Assembly: GCA_946535225.1 (NCBI GenBank)
Contig: CAMNDJ010000008.1
Span: forward strand, 1-52,155
Source of the DNA: an uncultured Lachnospiraceae bacterium
GTDB taxonomy: Bacteria > Bacillota > Clostridia > Lachnospirales > Lachnospiraceae
Reading direction: 5' to 3'
DNA: 52,155 nt
A model generated the notes under the pieces. It searched no databases and was not told where the DNA came from. It saw nothing but the letters and a program-made list of their open reading frames with translations. Position 1 is the stretch's first letter. Each line of letters starts with the position of its first letter. Position numbers and translations under genes: made by a program. Of this stretch, positions 37,905 to 48,729 are shown one piece after another.

Positions 37905-40014
37905 CTTTCTTTCCTCCTTTTCGAGTATTTCTCTTAGTGTGCCCGTGTAAGAGCATAAGACTCCTGGGCATAAGTGTCACGGAATTGTCCGTGTTTTTAT
38001 CGTACTTGGCTCTATCATCGCCTGAGTAAGCGACGGTCTCCCATTCCATTCCTTCAGGAATGGCGGGAAGCTCAAAGGATACACTCTCCCAATATGCGTT
38101 GACCGCACAATATATAAAAGAGTCATCCCTGGTACCGTAATCAACGGCAGGCTCCACATACATGAAGCCGAACGCTAAGAATGGTGAATTCTCGTCAAAC
38201 TCCCATGGCCGCGATCCGTGGAAAGACATCTCCGGATAACCGAGCGAATTCATTCCTGTGTAAAAATCACTCCGTCTTAATACGGGATGCTTTGAGCGGA
38301 ATGCTATCAGGGTCTTGAAGAAATCAAAGATATCCTTGTTTTCCTTAAGCCTGCTCCAGTCAAGCCATGATATCTTGTTATCCTGACAGTATGCATTGTT
38401 GTTGCCGTACTGTGTGTTGGCAAACTCATCTCCCGACAGGATCATCGGTATTCCCCGGCTTAAGAGCAGCAGTCCCGCAGCATTTTTTATCTGCCGCCGC
38501 CTTAAGCTTAAGATCTCCTTATCATCCGTCTCACCTTCGGCGCCGCAGTTCCAGCTGTCATTGTCATTGCTTCCGTCATTATTGTTCTCACCGTTGGCCA
38601 TGTTGTGCTTCTCATTATACGATACAAGATCATACATCGTGAACCCGTCATGACAGGTGATAAAGTTGATCGAAGCCTCTGCACTCCTGTTGCCGTAGAG
38701 ATCCGGCGATCCCTTAAGTCTCCATATGAGTTCCGGCCCGCACTCGGCGCTGCTCTTGATGAACTTGCGCAGACAGTCCCTGTACTTACCGTTCCACTCA
38801 GCCCATCTGCCCCATGCAGGGAAGCTTCCGACCTGATACAGGCCGCCTGCATCCCAGGCCTCTGCTATGAGCTTACACTTGCCTAAGACAGCATCATGTG
38901 CCAGTGTCTCAAGAAGCGGCGGGCTCGTCATCGGAGCACCGTTCTCATCTCTTGAAAGAATCGATGCAAGGTCGAAGCGGAATCCGTCTATATGGTAATC
39001 GGCTACCCAGTATCTTAAGGCATCCAGGATACAGTTCCGGACAATAGCGTTGTTGCAATTCATCGTATTGCCGCATCCGCTGAAGTTATAATAGAATCCG
39101 TCCGGTGTCAGCAGATAATATGTCTTATTGTCTATGCCGCGGTATGAGATATATGGTCCCTGTTCATTACCCTCTGCAGTGTGGTTGAATACCACATCCA
39201 ACATCACTTCTATGCCGGCCTTATGCATCTGTTTGATCAGGTTCTTAAGCTCGTCTGCCGCAAGTCCCAATGGTGCCGAAGCAGCATACCCGGCCTTGGG
39301 AGCATAGAAGCATACCGTTGAATAGCCCCAGTAGTTATACAGCCTCTCACCGTCTATCACCCTGCTGTTCTCGAATTCATCGAATTCAAATATCGGAAGC
39401 AGTTCAATACAGTTAACGCCGAGTTCCTTAAGATAAGGTATCTTATCCAGAAGTCCCGCAAAAGTACCCTTGTACCTTACACCGCTGGATTCATCCTTGG
39501 TAAAGCTGCGTACATGGGTCTCATAAATTACCAGATCCTTCATCGGGATCTCTAACGGCTTATCACCCTCCCAGTCGTAGTCCTCCAGTATTACGCAGCC
39601 GCGATGCTGAAACGGATCTTCCCAGTCAGGCTCCGAACCCCATACGTTTCTGCCGCTTACAAGCTTGGCATAAGGGTCTAACAGGATCTTGGAACGGTCA
39701 AATCTGTATCCATGTTCGGGATCATACGGCCCGTCCATACAGTAACCGTATTCCAGCTCCTCGATGTCCAGATCATAGACTATCATGGAGAATACGTTAC
39801 CGATCCTGAATTCCTCCGGGAAAGGGATCCTCGCAAAAGGCTCCCTCACCCCGTGATGAAACAGCAATAGCTCGCAATATGTTGCATCTGACGAAAAAAT
39901 CGAGAAATTAACACCCGAGTTACCTACAACGCTGGCTCCGAACGGCTGGACACGACCGCAGCGGTACTTGATACCGTTAAGCTCATGTGTCGGATATTCG
40001 TCTATTCTGATCAT
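37897..40014 (-). CDS. glgX: glycogen debranching enzyme/isoamylase-type GH13
   Basis: 705 aa; CBM48-like N-terminus; DVVFNH, DGFRFDLAS, IAEAWD, FITCHDGFTMYDLVSYNEKHN all intact. Confidence 0.92.
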   Translation of the reverse strand: MIRIDEYPTHELNGIKYRCGRVQPFGASVVGNSGVNFSIFSSDATYCELLLFHHGVREPFARIPFPEEFRIGNVFSMIVYDLDIEELEYGYCMDGPYDPEHGYRFDRSKILLDPYAKLVSGRNVWGSEPDWEDPFQHRGCVILEDYDWEGDKPLEIPMKDLVIYETHVRSFTKDESSGVRYKGTFAGLLDKIPYLKELGVNCIELLPIFEFDEFENSRVIDGERLYNYWGYSTVCFYAPKAGYAASAPLGLAADELKNLIKQMHKAGIEVMLDVVFNHTAEGNEQGPYISYRGIDNKTYYLLTPDGFYYNFSGCGNTMNCNNAIVRNCILDALRYWVADYHIDGFRFDLASILSRDENGAPMTSPPLLETLAHDAVLGKCKLIAEAWDAGGLYQVGSFPAWGRWAEWNGKYRDCLRKFIKSSAECGPELIWRLKGSPDLYGNRSAEASINFITCHDGFTMYDLVSYNEKHNMANGENNNDGSNDNDSWNCGAEGETDDKEILSLRRRQIKNAAGLLLLSRGIPMILSGDEFANTQYGNNNAYCQDNKISWLDWSRLKENKDIFDFFKTLIAFRSKHPVLRRSDFYTGMNSLGYPEMSFHGSRPWEFDENSPFLAFGFMYVEPAVDYGTRDDSFIYCAVNAYWESVSFELPAIPEGMEWETVAYSGDDRAKYDKNTDNSVTLMPRSLMLLHGHTKRNTRKGGKKDV

Positions 40015-40017
40015 AGG

Positions 40018-41838
40018 TTATACCGGCTTTAACGTTACTTTGATCTTGGGAGCGGTATTCGTAGCAGGAATGGTCACTGTAAGCGCATCTGCATCGAACT
40101 TATCCCAAGATGTTCCGTTAACAGTTACAGAATCGATCTTGACTGAACCCTTAGGAAGGATATCCGGCGATACATGTAAGATATCATCCCTGAATGCACC
40201 CGGCTCCGGCTTGAAGTACAGGTCAAGAGGCTTCTTGGTAGCGAGCATATTGATATATACTGCCGAAAGATAGCACAGCTCTACTGAATGGTAAGCGCTC
40301 ATCGAATGAGAGCCCTTCATTCGCTCCGTACCAAGCAGATAAGGAAGCCCGTTGTTGAGTACATTGAAGTATACGGCTCCGTCATCATGATCTAAGAAGA
40401 ATGAATTATAGAATGCAGCTGATTCTCTTGCATACTTAAGATACTCGTCCTTGCCGAGTATTCCGTAGAGGATCTGGTAAGCAAGTATACCCTGCTCCTG
40501 CTGCCACCATGCTTTTCTGTCATGCCAAGCGAAGCGGTGGAAGTTCTCTCCGTCGAATGTCTTACGCTCCATAACGTCGTACCAGCCGAATCTCTGGATA
40601 TCCATACCCACTTCAGGCATCTTCGCTGCTATCGTCTCAGCGAACTTAACATATTCATCCTTAGGCGCATAGCTGTTGATACGCATAAGGTTCCATGCTA
40701 TCTTAAGGTTGTGTCCTACGACACCTCTGTTCTGCTGCCAGCCCCAGTTATAGTCATGAGACCAGTCTTCATTGAACTTCTCCTGTACGAACGGGCTGTT
40801 ATCATAATCCTGGAAATGTTCCGTGATCGTATCTGCTGTCTCAACAAGGAAATCCCAGTACTTCTTCTCATCTGTCGCAAGACAGAGGTTGATGAGGTAT
40901 GCAGGTGCGTGATCACCTACTGAGTTCCAGTTCTTCTTGCCCTTATTGCCGCCCAAGCTGTCTGCAAGAGGATCTAAGAAGATAGGATCGATATGAGAAT
41001 AGTATCCGCCTCTTTCCTTGTCATGGAAGTGCTCAAACAGGTCTACCGTCATCTTGATATCTCTGTAGACAGAAGGATTACCCGTGATACGATATGTCTG
41101 AGTGAGACCTGCCAGAGCATATATCTGCTCATACATGGGGATGGCATCATAGTCATCACCAAACTCGGAAGCAAAGACCTTGTGCTCTCTTCCGTCCTTA
41201 ACATCTATTCCGTGATACCAGTAGACGATGTTCTCATCTGTATCATAGAATTTAAGATGATCCTGCATATACTTGCAGCCTTTCTCGGCTGCTTCTAAGA
41301 ATCTCTCCTCACCCGTGAGCATATAGGCTGAAGCCATACCGTAGATCATACGTGAGATGGTATCTGTCTCCTGACGATATGTGCTGTCATTCCTCTCACC
41401 CGTGAGCATCAGCGAAGTGCGATAGTTGTCATAGTTGATGTCTCCGTCCGGGAACTGTGCATGAAGGAAGAAATCACAGATCTCCCTTGACTGCTTGGCC
41501 CACCAGTCTTCTTCCTCAAATCTGAAGTCATCCTTATTCTTGCCGGGGAAGTCGATGCACTTGGCTTCAAACACGTAATCATCCTTATTATCGCCGTTAG
41601 GATAGAAAATGCCGTATACGAAGAGCATCTGCCCGGGCTTTAAGAGATTTTTGATCATGGCAGTCGCATCGGAATACGGCTCGCCCAGATTACGCAGCAG
41701 TCTTGCATACAGATTGCTCCCCAGGATAACATTGAATTCGCGTCCGTCAGTGGTGCTCATGGTAAATGATTCGCCACCGTCGTATTGCTTCACGTAACCC
41801 GAGATCAGATCAGAGAATTCAAGTTTTTCAATTTTCAT
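40018..41838 (-). CDS. AGE-family (N-acylglucosamine 2-epimerase-like) (alpha/alpha)6-barrel protein
   Basis: 606 aa; GVVGHNLKIAWNLMRI, HDRKAWWQQEQGILAYQILYGI, WDFLVETADTITEHFQD. Confidence 0.72.
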   Translation of the reverse strand: MKIEKLEFSDLISGYVKQYDGGESFTMSTTDGREFNVILGSNLYARLLRNLGEPYSDATAMIKNLLKPGQMLFVYGIFYPNGDNKDDYVFEAKCIDFPGKNKDDFRFEEEDWWAKQSREICDFFLHAQFPDGDINYDNYRTSLMLTGERNDSTYRQETDTISRMIYGMASAYMLTGEERFLEAAEKGCKYMQDHLKFYDTDENIVYWYHGIDVKDGREHKVFASEFGDDYDAIPMYEQIYALAGLTQTYRITGNPSVYRDIKMTVDLFEHFHDKERGGYYSHIDPIFLDPLADSLGGNKGKKNWNSVGDHAPAYLINLCLATDEKKYWDFLVETADTITEHFQDYDNSPFVQEKFNEDWSHDYNWGWQQNRGVVGHNLKIAWNLMRINSYAPKDEYVKFAETIAAKMPEVGMDIQRFGWYDVMERKTFDGENFHRFAWHDRKAWWQQEQGILAYQILYGILGKDEYLKYARESAAFYNSFFLDHDDGAVYFNVLNNGLPYLLGTERMKGSHSMSAYHSVELCYLSAVYINMLATKKPLDLYFKPEPGAFRDDILHVSPDILPKGSVKIDSVTVNGTSWDKFDADALTVTIPATNTAPKIKVTLKPV

Positions 41839-41883
41839 AGTCCATTTCCTTTCCGCTAAATCCCTGTTTTATATAGCAAGGCA

Positions 41884-42318
41884 TCATGCCTTCTCTATCT
41901 TTTTGATGATCGTAAGGATATTCTGCCCGTTCTCACGATCGTACTTATACGTGATATCATCAGCTATGGTCTTGACCATATATATCCCGTATCCCCCAAT
42001 GGTCATCTTCATCGGATCACCTATTACAGGGTCCTCCTTCTGCAGAGGATCATATTCTCTGCCCATATCCCTGAATACCAGATAGAAGTCATCCCCGACT
42101 GCGCCGCACTCTACCCATGCAGGTCTGTCCGTCACAGCCTCGTCATATGCATAAGAAGCGATATTGACATATACTTCCTCCACGACTATATCGATGCTGC
42201 CTATCATGGCCTTGCTGCAGCCGCAGTCACGCATAACACCCTTTACAAAGTCTGCGACAGCCGGCAGACTGTCTAATTCGGCATTTATTTTTAATGATTG
42301 AAGCATATTGGAATCCAT
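41884..42318 (-). CDS. anti-sigma factor HATPase (RsbW/SpoIIAB-like serine kinase)
   Basis: IDIVVEEVYVNIASYAY (N-box), LVFRDMGREYDPL, GGYGIYMVKTIADDITYKYDRENGQNILTI; start chosen at MDSNMLQSL. Confidence 0.9.
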   Translation of the reverse strand: MDSNMLQSLKINAELDSLPAVADFVKGVMRDCGCSKAMIGSIDIVVEEVYVNIASYAYDEAVTDRPAWVECGAVGDDFYLVFRDMGREYDPLQKEDPVIGDPMKMTIGGYGIYMVKTIADDITYKYDRENGQNILTIIKKIEKA

Positions 42319-42450
42319 ACAGATCTGACCCTTTACATTTTTAGAAAAAAAACAGCGCCTCTCCATAAAATGAAGTAAGTGCCTAATACTGAAAAAATAC
42401 AAGCAATCCCCAACCCAGAATTAATTGTCCCCATAAATACACGCAAGTTT

Positions 42451-42479
42451 ATTCTATATTTTTTTAATTGTTTTGTCAA
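42451..42479 (-). promoter_or_regulatory. sigma-A-type promoter upstream of the RsbW-like gene
   Basis: Minus: TTGACA-17 nt-TAGAAT; a second candidate TTGACA-16-TATGAT lies upstream (42483-42510). Confidence 0.7.
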
Positions 42480-42514
42480 TATATCATATTTATCCAGATT
42501 ATTCTGTCAATTCA

Positions 42515-43651
42515 TCACTTGCCGTTCTCCAAGCCTTCGATGAAGCGCTTCTTAAATCCGGCAAAATCTCCCTCGTCAAGCGCGCCCCTTATATCCTCCA
42601 TCAGCTTATTGTAAAAGTACAGATTATGGATCACGCACAGTCTCATGGCCAGCATCTCACCGGCGACCATAAGATGTCTTATATATGCCCTGGAGTATCT
42701 GCGGCATGTCGGACAGCCGCATCCTTCCTCTATGGGCCTGTCATCCGTCGCATACTGCGCATTTTTAATATTGATCCGGCCAAAGTGGGTATACAGGTGT
42801 CCGTGCCTGGCATTACGGGACGGATACACACAGTCAAAGAAATCCACTCCTCTTTCCACGCTCTCAAGGATATTGACGGGAGTACCGACTCCCATAAGAT
42901 ATGTGGGCTTATCCTGCGGAAGATAGGGTACTGTCTCCTCCAAGACATGGTACATCTGCTCATGGCTCTCACCTACTGCAAGACCGCCTATCGCATATCC
43001 GTCCAGATCCATATCGGCTATGGTCTTGGCATGCTCTATCCTTATATCATCATATACGGCTCCCTGGTCGATACCGAACAGCAGCTGATGAGGGTTGACG
43101 CAGCCCTCCATGGCGTTCAGCTCATCCAGACGCTTCTTGCATCTTATCAGCCATCTGGTCGTCCGGTCCACCGAAGGTCTGACATAATCCCTGTCAGCCA
43201 GTGCAGGCGGACATTCATCAAATGCCATGGCGATCGTCGAACCGAGATTGGACTGGATCTGCATGCTCTCTTCCGGACCCATGAATATCCTGCGTCCGTC
43301 CACATGTGAATTGAATGTCACACCCTCTTCCTTGATCTTACGCAGCGAGGCGAGTGAGAACACCTGGAATCCGCCCGAATCGGTGAGTATGGGTCTGTCC
43401 CAGTTCATAAAATGCTGCAGTCCGCCCATCCTCTTGATCAACTCATCTCCGGGTCTGACATGCAGATGATATGTATTGCAGAGTTCGACCTGACATCCGA
43501 TATTCTCAAGATCCTCGGTCGATACCGCACCCTTTATGGCGGCCACCGTACCCACATTCATAAAAACGGGGGTCTCTATGACCCCGTGTACAGTCTCAAA
43601 TCTTCCTCTTTTTGCTCTTCCTTCAGTCTTAATCAGAGTATACTTCGCCAA
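42515..43651 (-). CDS. tgt: queuine tRNA-ribosyltransferase
   Basis: 378 aa; PVFMNVGTVAAIKG, LTDSGGFQVFSL, GGLAVGES, MGVGTP, DCVYPSRNARHG, GCGCPTCRRYSRAYIRHL. Confidence 0.97.
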   Translation of the reverse strand: MAKYTLIKTEGRAKRGRFETVHGVIETPVFMNVGTVAAIKGAVSTEDLENIGCQVELCNTYHLHVRPGDELIKRMGGLQHFMNWDRPILTDSGGFQVFSLASLRKIKEEGVTFNSHVDGRRIFMGPEESMQIQSNLGSTIAMAFDECPPALADRDYVRPSVDRTTRWLIRCKKRLDELNAMEGCVNPHQLLFGIDQGAVYDDIRIEHAKTIADMDLDGYAIGGLAVGESHEQMYHVLEETVPYLPQDKPTYLMGVGTPVNILESVERGVDFFDCVYPSRNARHGHLYTHFGRINIKNAQYATDDRPIEEGCGCPTCRRYSRAYIRHLMVAGEMLAMRLCVIHNLYFYNKLMEDIRGALDEGDFAGFKKRFIEGLENGK

Positions 43652-43690
43652 TGTGCTCTCCTTACCTCTTAACCCGCTGATATCTCATTA

Positions 43691-44698
43691 TCAAAGGCCG
43701 TCAATGAATTCTTCCAGCGTCAGTCCGTTCTCATATATGACGGTCGCAGCCTCCACTCCCACATATCTGAAGTGCCAGGGCTCATATATTATACCCGTAA
43801 TATCTTCCTTGCCCTTGGGATATCTCAGTATAAATCCGTACTTATAACTGTTGTCTCTGAGCCACCTGCCGGCGTCGGTATCCTCAAAGCCTTCATTGAG
43901 CATACTGTAAGTATCGGATGTGATGTCCAGTGATATGCCTATCTGATGCTCGCTGGCACCTGGAACCGTAACGACTGCCGAAGATTCCTTATACGCATCG
44001 ATATAAGAATATCCCTGATTGATATAGTTCTTCATCTTTCTGTCAAAGAGATACTCCTGTCTCGAGATGTCCCTGTACGGAGATCTGACCTCCAGATTGA
44101 TCCCGTCGTCGGCGGCAGCTTTAAACATCTGCGCAAGCGGCTCTATTATCCTTTCATCGCACTTCATATTACCCTTGATGGTACCGAGGGTGAAAGTATA
44201 GTCATCCGGAACCGGATGCTGTTTATTGATCAGAAGGAGATTCCATGATGATTTGTCAAATTCATATCCCTCATATGCCCCTTCTTCTGCCTCAGACTCC
44301 GTATCCGGTTCGATGTCAGCTTCTTCATCAAGTTGCTCTATCAGATCGTCAAGTCCTGCAACGTCATCTTCATCGGTAACTTCCGTTACAAGATACTCTT
44401 CCTGAGGGAGTTCTTCATCTATAACAAGCATTCCGTCCGGAGTAAGTGCAGGTTTTTCGGGATCTATGATGCCCGACCCCGAAGCATTGACCGGAGCAAA
44501 GCTTGATGTGGATATAAATACCAGACAAACTAAAACAACGGTCACGACTCTCGTAAGCGGAGTCCTTATACGTTTCCATATATTGCGTCCTATGATGATC
44601 AAGCCTAACCACAAGGTAGCAAATATCAGACCCGCCTTGCCTTTGGCCGCGAGTTTCCTGATCTTACCTATGGACTTGATGTTCAACTTATCTACCAT
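43691..44698 (-). CDS. D-alanyl-D-alanine carboxypeptidase, VanY-like (M15B), with acidic linker
   Basis: 335 aa; TM segment; VTVPGASEHQIGISLDIT ... GRWLRDNSYKYGFILRYPKGKEDITGIIYEPWHFRYVG. Confidence 0.92.
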   Translation of the reverse strand: MVDKLNIKSIGKIRKLAAKGKAGLIFATLWLGLIIIGRNIWKRIRTPLTRVVTVVLVCLVFISTSSFAPVNASGSGIIDPEKPALTPDGMLVIDEELPQEEYLVTEVTDEDDVAGLDDLIEQLDEEADIEPDTESEAEEGAYEGYEFDKSSWNLLLINKQHPVPDDYTFTLGTIKGNMKCDERIIEPLAQMFKAAADDGINLEVRSPYRDISRQEYLFDRKMKNYINQGYSYIDAYKESSAVVTVPGASEHQIGISLDITSDTYSMLNEGFEDTDAGRWLRDNSYKYGFILRYPKGKEDITGIIYEPWHFRYVGVEAATVIYENGLTLEEFIDGL

Positions 44699-44728
44699 CT
44701 TATGATCTTTGCCGCCTCATATGGTAAC

Positions 44729-45775
44729 TTATGAGAGTTTATGGAAAATAATGCAATTCGGCTTATCTACCTTGATCTCTTTCTGATTCATGACTATAAG
44801 GCCCTTCTCGGTATCCACAGAGAAGAATGTCATCGTATTCGACTCATGATTAAGGCTTACCAAATGCCTGTTATCAGGGAAAAGTGCCGCATCCTTAGGG
44901 TAATCTCCGCTTATCGGAAGACAAAACAACTTGGTCAGTTCACCCGTCTGTTCGTTCACGCTGTACATTATGACACTGTTGTCACCTGCATTGGAACTGA
45001 CGATATATTTGAAATCATCCGACAGGTTCAATGCGCTCGCTGCGGAATTGGATGCATGATAATCATTTAGCGTGCTTATGTTCTGGATCTTCTCAAATTC
45101 AGGAGCCCCGTTCTTGTCTTCATAGTGATATACATCGATATAGTTCTTAAGTTCATGTACCACATACATATAAGCTCCGTCCTTGGAGAACTTGATATGC
45201 CTGGGTGCACTCTCCTGCTCACTGTGTACTATATCGGCAAGCTTGAGCTTTCCCGTAACATGATCTAACGAATAAACATCGATATAATCCATTCCCAGAT
45301 CCGCAGCACACAGATATTTGTTATCTCTCGTCATTTTGACACAGTTGACATGCGGTCTGAAATTGCGCTCGGCGATATTGCCCCAACCCTTATGGTATAT
45401 CTCATCACGGATACCGTCGAACGTCCCGTCTTCCTTAAGCGCCAATACCGTTATCTTGCCGTCATGATATCCGGCAACAAAGAGGAATCTGTCTTCATAA
45501 TCCGTCGAAAGATAACAGCCTCTCATTCCGTTTATGGTCGAAGAACCTCCGGCCGTGAGCGAACCGTCCGGCTCGATCTTATAACACTCAACGCCGAAAT
45601 CCGTTATGGAATAAAGGAACCGCTTATTATGAGAGATCGTGATATATGAAGAATTGGTTATCTTGACCTTGTCCTTTAATGTGAACTTACCGTTCTCCAT
45701 ATCCACATCATATATGGTGATACCATGGTCATCGCCGTATGTGTAGGTTGATACATATGCAACATATCTGTCCAT
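44729..45775 (-). CDS. lactonase family (YbhE/6-phosphogluconolactonase-like beta-propeller) protein
   Basis: RNFRPHVNCVKMTRDNKYLCAADLGMDYIDVYSLD ... SAPRHIKFSKDGAYMYVVHELKNYIDVYHYE; start at MDRYVAYVSTYTYG. Confidence 0.85.
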   Translation of the reverse strand: MDRYVAYVSTYTYGDDHGITIYDVDMENGKFTLKDKVKITNSSYITISHNKRFLYSITDFGVECYKIEPDGSLTAGGSSTINGMRGCYLSTDYEDRFLFVAGYHDGKITVLALKEDGTFDGIRDEIYHKGWGNIAERNFRPHVNCVKMTRDNKYLCAADLGMDYIDVYSLDHVTGKLKLADIVHSEQESAPRHIKFSKDGAYMYVVHELKNYIDVYHYEDKNGAPEFEKIQNISTLNDYHASNSAASALNLSDDFKYIVSSNAGDNSVIMYSVNEQTGELTKLFCLPISGDYPKDAALFPDNRHLVSLNHESNTMTFFSVDTEKGLIVMNQKEIKVDKPNCIIFHKLS

Positions 45776-45941
45776 TTCTGTCCTCCATGCCGTATATGAC
45801 CGGCACGCCTTTCTGTATCGGTTTGTTTTACATAACATATTTATTTTACAATATATTTCACTATTTTTGTATCTATTTTATGATAATTCGACTATAATGT
45901 TTTATTAGTGCAACTTAAGAACTTGATCGGAGGGCAGATGA

Positions 45942-47015
45942 TTGAGCAAAAAACTCATAGAGCTTAACAATATATCCAAATCTTACGGTTCCAACATGGT
46001 CTTAGACGAACTGAACCTGTATATAAGGGAGAACGAATTTCTGACCCTGCTCGGTCCTTCGGGCTGCGGTAAGACCACAACGCTTCGTATCATAGGCGGT
46101 TTTGAGACACCGGACGACGGTAATGTCTTATTCGACGGTAAGGATATCACCTCTCTTCCACCCAACAAAAGACAGCTCAATACCGTTTTCCAGAAATATG
46201 CCCTTTTTACGCATATGAACATTGAAGACAATATCGCCTTCGGTTTAAAGATAAAAGGCAAGACGGACAAATATATAAAGGACAAGATAGAATATGCTCT
46301 TCGACTTGTAAATCTTGAAGGTTTCGCAAAAAGAATGCCCGACTCACTCTCCGGCGGCCAGCAGCAGCGTGTAGCCATCGCAAGAGCCATCGTGAACGAG
46401 CCCAAAGTCCTGCTCCTTGATGAGCCATTAGGAGCCCTTGATCTTAAGCTTCGCCAGGACATGCAATACGAACTTATAAGACTCAAGGAAGAACTCGGTA
46501 TCACTTTCGTTTATGTTACGCATGACCAGGAAGAAGCCCTGACCATGTCCGATACGATAGTTGTCATGAACCAGGGATATATCCAGCAGATCGGTTCTCC
46601 CGAAGATATATACAATGAGCCCGAAAATGCATTTGTTGCCGATTTTATCGGTGACTCCAACATAATCGACGGAATAATGCTCCAGGATGAACTGGTAATG
46701 TTTTTGGGTGCCAAGTTTGCATGCGTTGATACGGGATTCGGAACAAACAAACCCGTTGATGTAGTCATAAGACCCGAAGATGTCATACTGACTCCTCCGG
46801 AGCGCGGTATCATCAACGGTGTCGTTACGCATCTCATATTCAAGGGAGTTCATTATGAAATGGAAGTAAAAGCAGGCGGTTTTGAATGGCTCGTTCACTC
46901 AACCACCATGTTCCCCGTGGGCGCAGAGGTCGGTATACAGGTCGATCCTTTCAATATACAGATAATGAACAAGCCCGCCAGCGAAGATGAGGAGGCTGTG
47001 TCACTTGAAGAATAA
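45942..47015 (+). CDS. potA: spermidine/putrescine ABC transporter ATP-binding protein
   Basis: 357 aa; [52 protein letters not shown]-like C-terminus; TTG start with SD GGAGGG. Confidence 0.93.
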   Translation: MSKKLIELNNISKSYGSNMVLDELNLYIRENEFLTLLGPSGCGKTTTLRIIGGFETPDDGNVLFDGKDITSLPPNKRQLNTVFQKYALFTHMNIEDNIAFGLKIKGKTDKYIKDKIEYALRLVNLEGFAKRMPDSLSGGQQQRVAIARAIVNEPKVLLLDEPLGALDLKLRQDMQYELIRLKEELGITFVYVTHDQEEALTMSDTIVVMNQGYIQQIGSPEDIYNEPENAFVADFIGDSNIIDGIMLQDELVMFLGAKFACVDTGFGTNKPVDVVIRPEDVILTPPERGIINGVVTHLIFKGVHYEMEVKAGGFEWLVHSTTMFPVGAEVGIQVDPFNIQIMNKPASEDEEAVSLEE

Positions 47016-47820
47016 GACAAGATTACTCTCAGGCCCTTATCTGTTTTGGGCGATATCCTTTATCATCATCCCTTTGGCCATGATCTTCTCCTATGGCCTT
47101 ACGGACAGATCCGGAGCATACACACTTGCAAATATCGCATCTATCGCCTCAGCAGAGCATTCCAAGGCGCTTTGGCTCTCTCTTAAACTGTCGCTTATCG
47201 CAACGGTCATTTGCCTGCTCTTAGGCTATCCGCTTGCTTATATACTTGCACATATGAAGAGCAGGATGGGCATGATAATATTCATTTTCATTCTGCCCAT
47301 GTGGATGAACTTCCTGTTAAGGACGCTTGCCTGGCAGACTCTTTTGGAAAAGACCGGCGTCATCAATACTATGCTCACATTTATAGGGTTGCCCACTATA
47401 AGCGTTATCAATACATCCAAAGCCATCGTGCTTGGCATGGTCTACAATTTTCTGCCGTTTATGGTCCTGCCCTTATACAATTCACTTACAAAGATCGACG
47501 ACAACGTCATAAACGCAGCCTATGACCTTGGCGCCAACGGTTTTCAGACATTTATCAAGATCATACTTCCGTTGACTGTACCCGGTATAATATCAGGGAT
47601 AACCATGGTTTTTGTTCCCGCCCTTACTACCTTCGTTATAAGCAAGCTGCTTGGCGGAAGCAAGATCCTTCTTATCGGCAATGTCATCGAGGAACAGTTC
47701 ACTCAGGCTTCAAACTGGCATTTGGGCAGCGGCCTGTCCATCGTATTGATGGCCTTTATACTTGTTAATATGCTGTTATCCGCAATATTCGACAGAGACG
47801 GGGAGGCTAACGTATTATGA
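47005..47820 (+). CDS. potB: spermidine/putrescine ABC transporter permease
   Basis: Six-TM permease with [31 protein letters not shown] (EAA loop); TTG at 47005 has a well-spaced SD (GAGGAGG), preferable to ATG 46987. Confidence 0.9.
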   Translation: MKNKTRLLSGPYLFWAISFIIIPLAMIFSYGLTDRSGAYTLANIASIASAEHSKALWLSLKLSLIATVICLLLGYPLAYILAHMKSRMGMIIFIFILPMWMNFLLRTLAWQTLLEKTGVINTMLTFIGLPTISVINTSKAIVLGMVYNFLPFMVLPLYNSLTKIDDNVINAAYDLGANGFQTFIKIILPLTVPGIISGITMVFVPALTTFVISKLLGGSKILLIGNVIEEQFTQASNWHLGSGLSIVLMAFILVNMLLSAIFDRDGEANVL

Positions 47821-48644
47821 CAAACCGCAGACATCATGCTTCTGATATACTCAAAAAGATATATATCATACTCATATTCGTCTTCCTCTATGCTCCGATA
47901 TTGACTCTTATCATCTTAAGTTTTAACAGGAGCAAGACCAGGGCAAAATGGGGCGGATTTACGTTTAAGTGGTACGGCTCGCTGTTCACGAACAGGGATA
48001 TCATGCAGGCTCTGTATACGACGCTTTTGATCGCTCTGTTATCTTCCGCCATAGCAACGGTCATCGGAGTATGTGCATGTTTAGGGCTTAACAAGATGAA
48101 GTCTTCTTCCCGTTCCGTTATCCTGGGAGTCACCAATATCCCGATGTTGAACGCGGATATCGTTACCGGGATATCGCTCATGTTGCTGTTCCTAAGCTTC
48201 GGTATGCGTTTCGGTTTCGGTACCATACTTCTGTCGCACATAACATTTAATATCCCTTACGTGATACTTAGTGTTATGCCGAGAATGAAGAACTTAAACT
48301 TATCGGTATATGAAGCTGCATTGGATCTCGGCGCATCCGGTCCATATGCCTTCTTTAAGGTCGTTCTTCCCGAGCTGTTACCCGGAATATTAAGCGGTTT
48401 TCTTCTGGCGTTTACGATGTCGCTTGATGATTTCATAATCACTCATTTCACAAAAGGAGCCGGAATAGATACACTTTCGACCAAGATATATACGGAAGTT
48501 AAAAAAGGCATCAAACCCGAGATGTATGCACTCTCAACTATAATCTTTGTAACCGTGCTCATCCTGCTGCTCTTAATAAACCGTCCCGAAAAAGACAGTA
48601 AGCAGGAACCGAATACCAATACGTCAACCGTAGTCATTCCCTGA
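47817..48644 (+). CDS. potC: spermidine/putrescine ABC transporter permease
   Basis: 275 aa; YEAALDLGASGPYAFFKVVLPELLPGILSGFLLAFTMSLDDFIITHF. Confidence 0.93.
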   Translation: MTNRRHHASDILKKIYIILIFVFLYAPILTLIILSFNRSKTRAKWGGFTFKWYGSLFTNRDIMQALYTTLLIALLSSAIATVIGVCACLGLNKMKSSSRSVILGVTNIPMLNADIVTGISLMLLFLSFGMRFGFGTILLSHITFNIPYVILSVMPRMKNLNLSVYEAALDLGASGPYAFFKVVLPELLPGILSGFLLAFTMSLDDFIITHFTKGAGIDTLSTKIYTEVKKGIKPEMYALSTIIFVTVLILLLLINRPEKDSKQEPNTNTSTVVIP

Positions 48645-48675
48645 CAAATACTGAATGACAGTACAGATATAACAA

Positions 48676-48710
48676 AACGGAGAAGGCAAAATACCTTCTC
48701 CGTTATCTTT
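48676..48710. terminator. bidirectional intrinsic terminator between potC and potD
   Basis: aacggagaaggcaaaataccttctccgtt; perfect arms between convergent genes. Confidence 0.85.
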
Positions 48711-48729
48711 ATATCATACTATATCGGGA

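Noticed and set aside
42340-42375. Possible terminator (U8 tract) in the leader of the RsbW-like gene
   Set aside because: Only a weak 5-bp AU-rich stem can be drawn next to the U run; not enough to call a terminator or riboswitch.
45983-48637. Minus-strand ORFs opposite potABC
   Set aside because: Antisense shadows of clear transporter genes.
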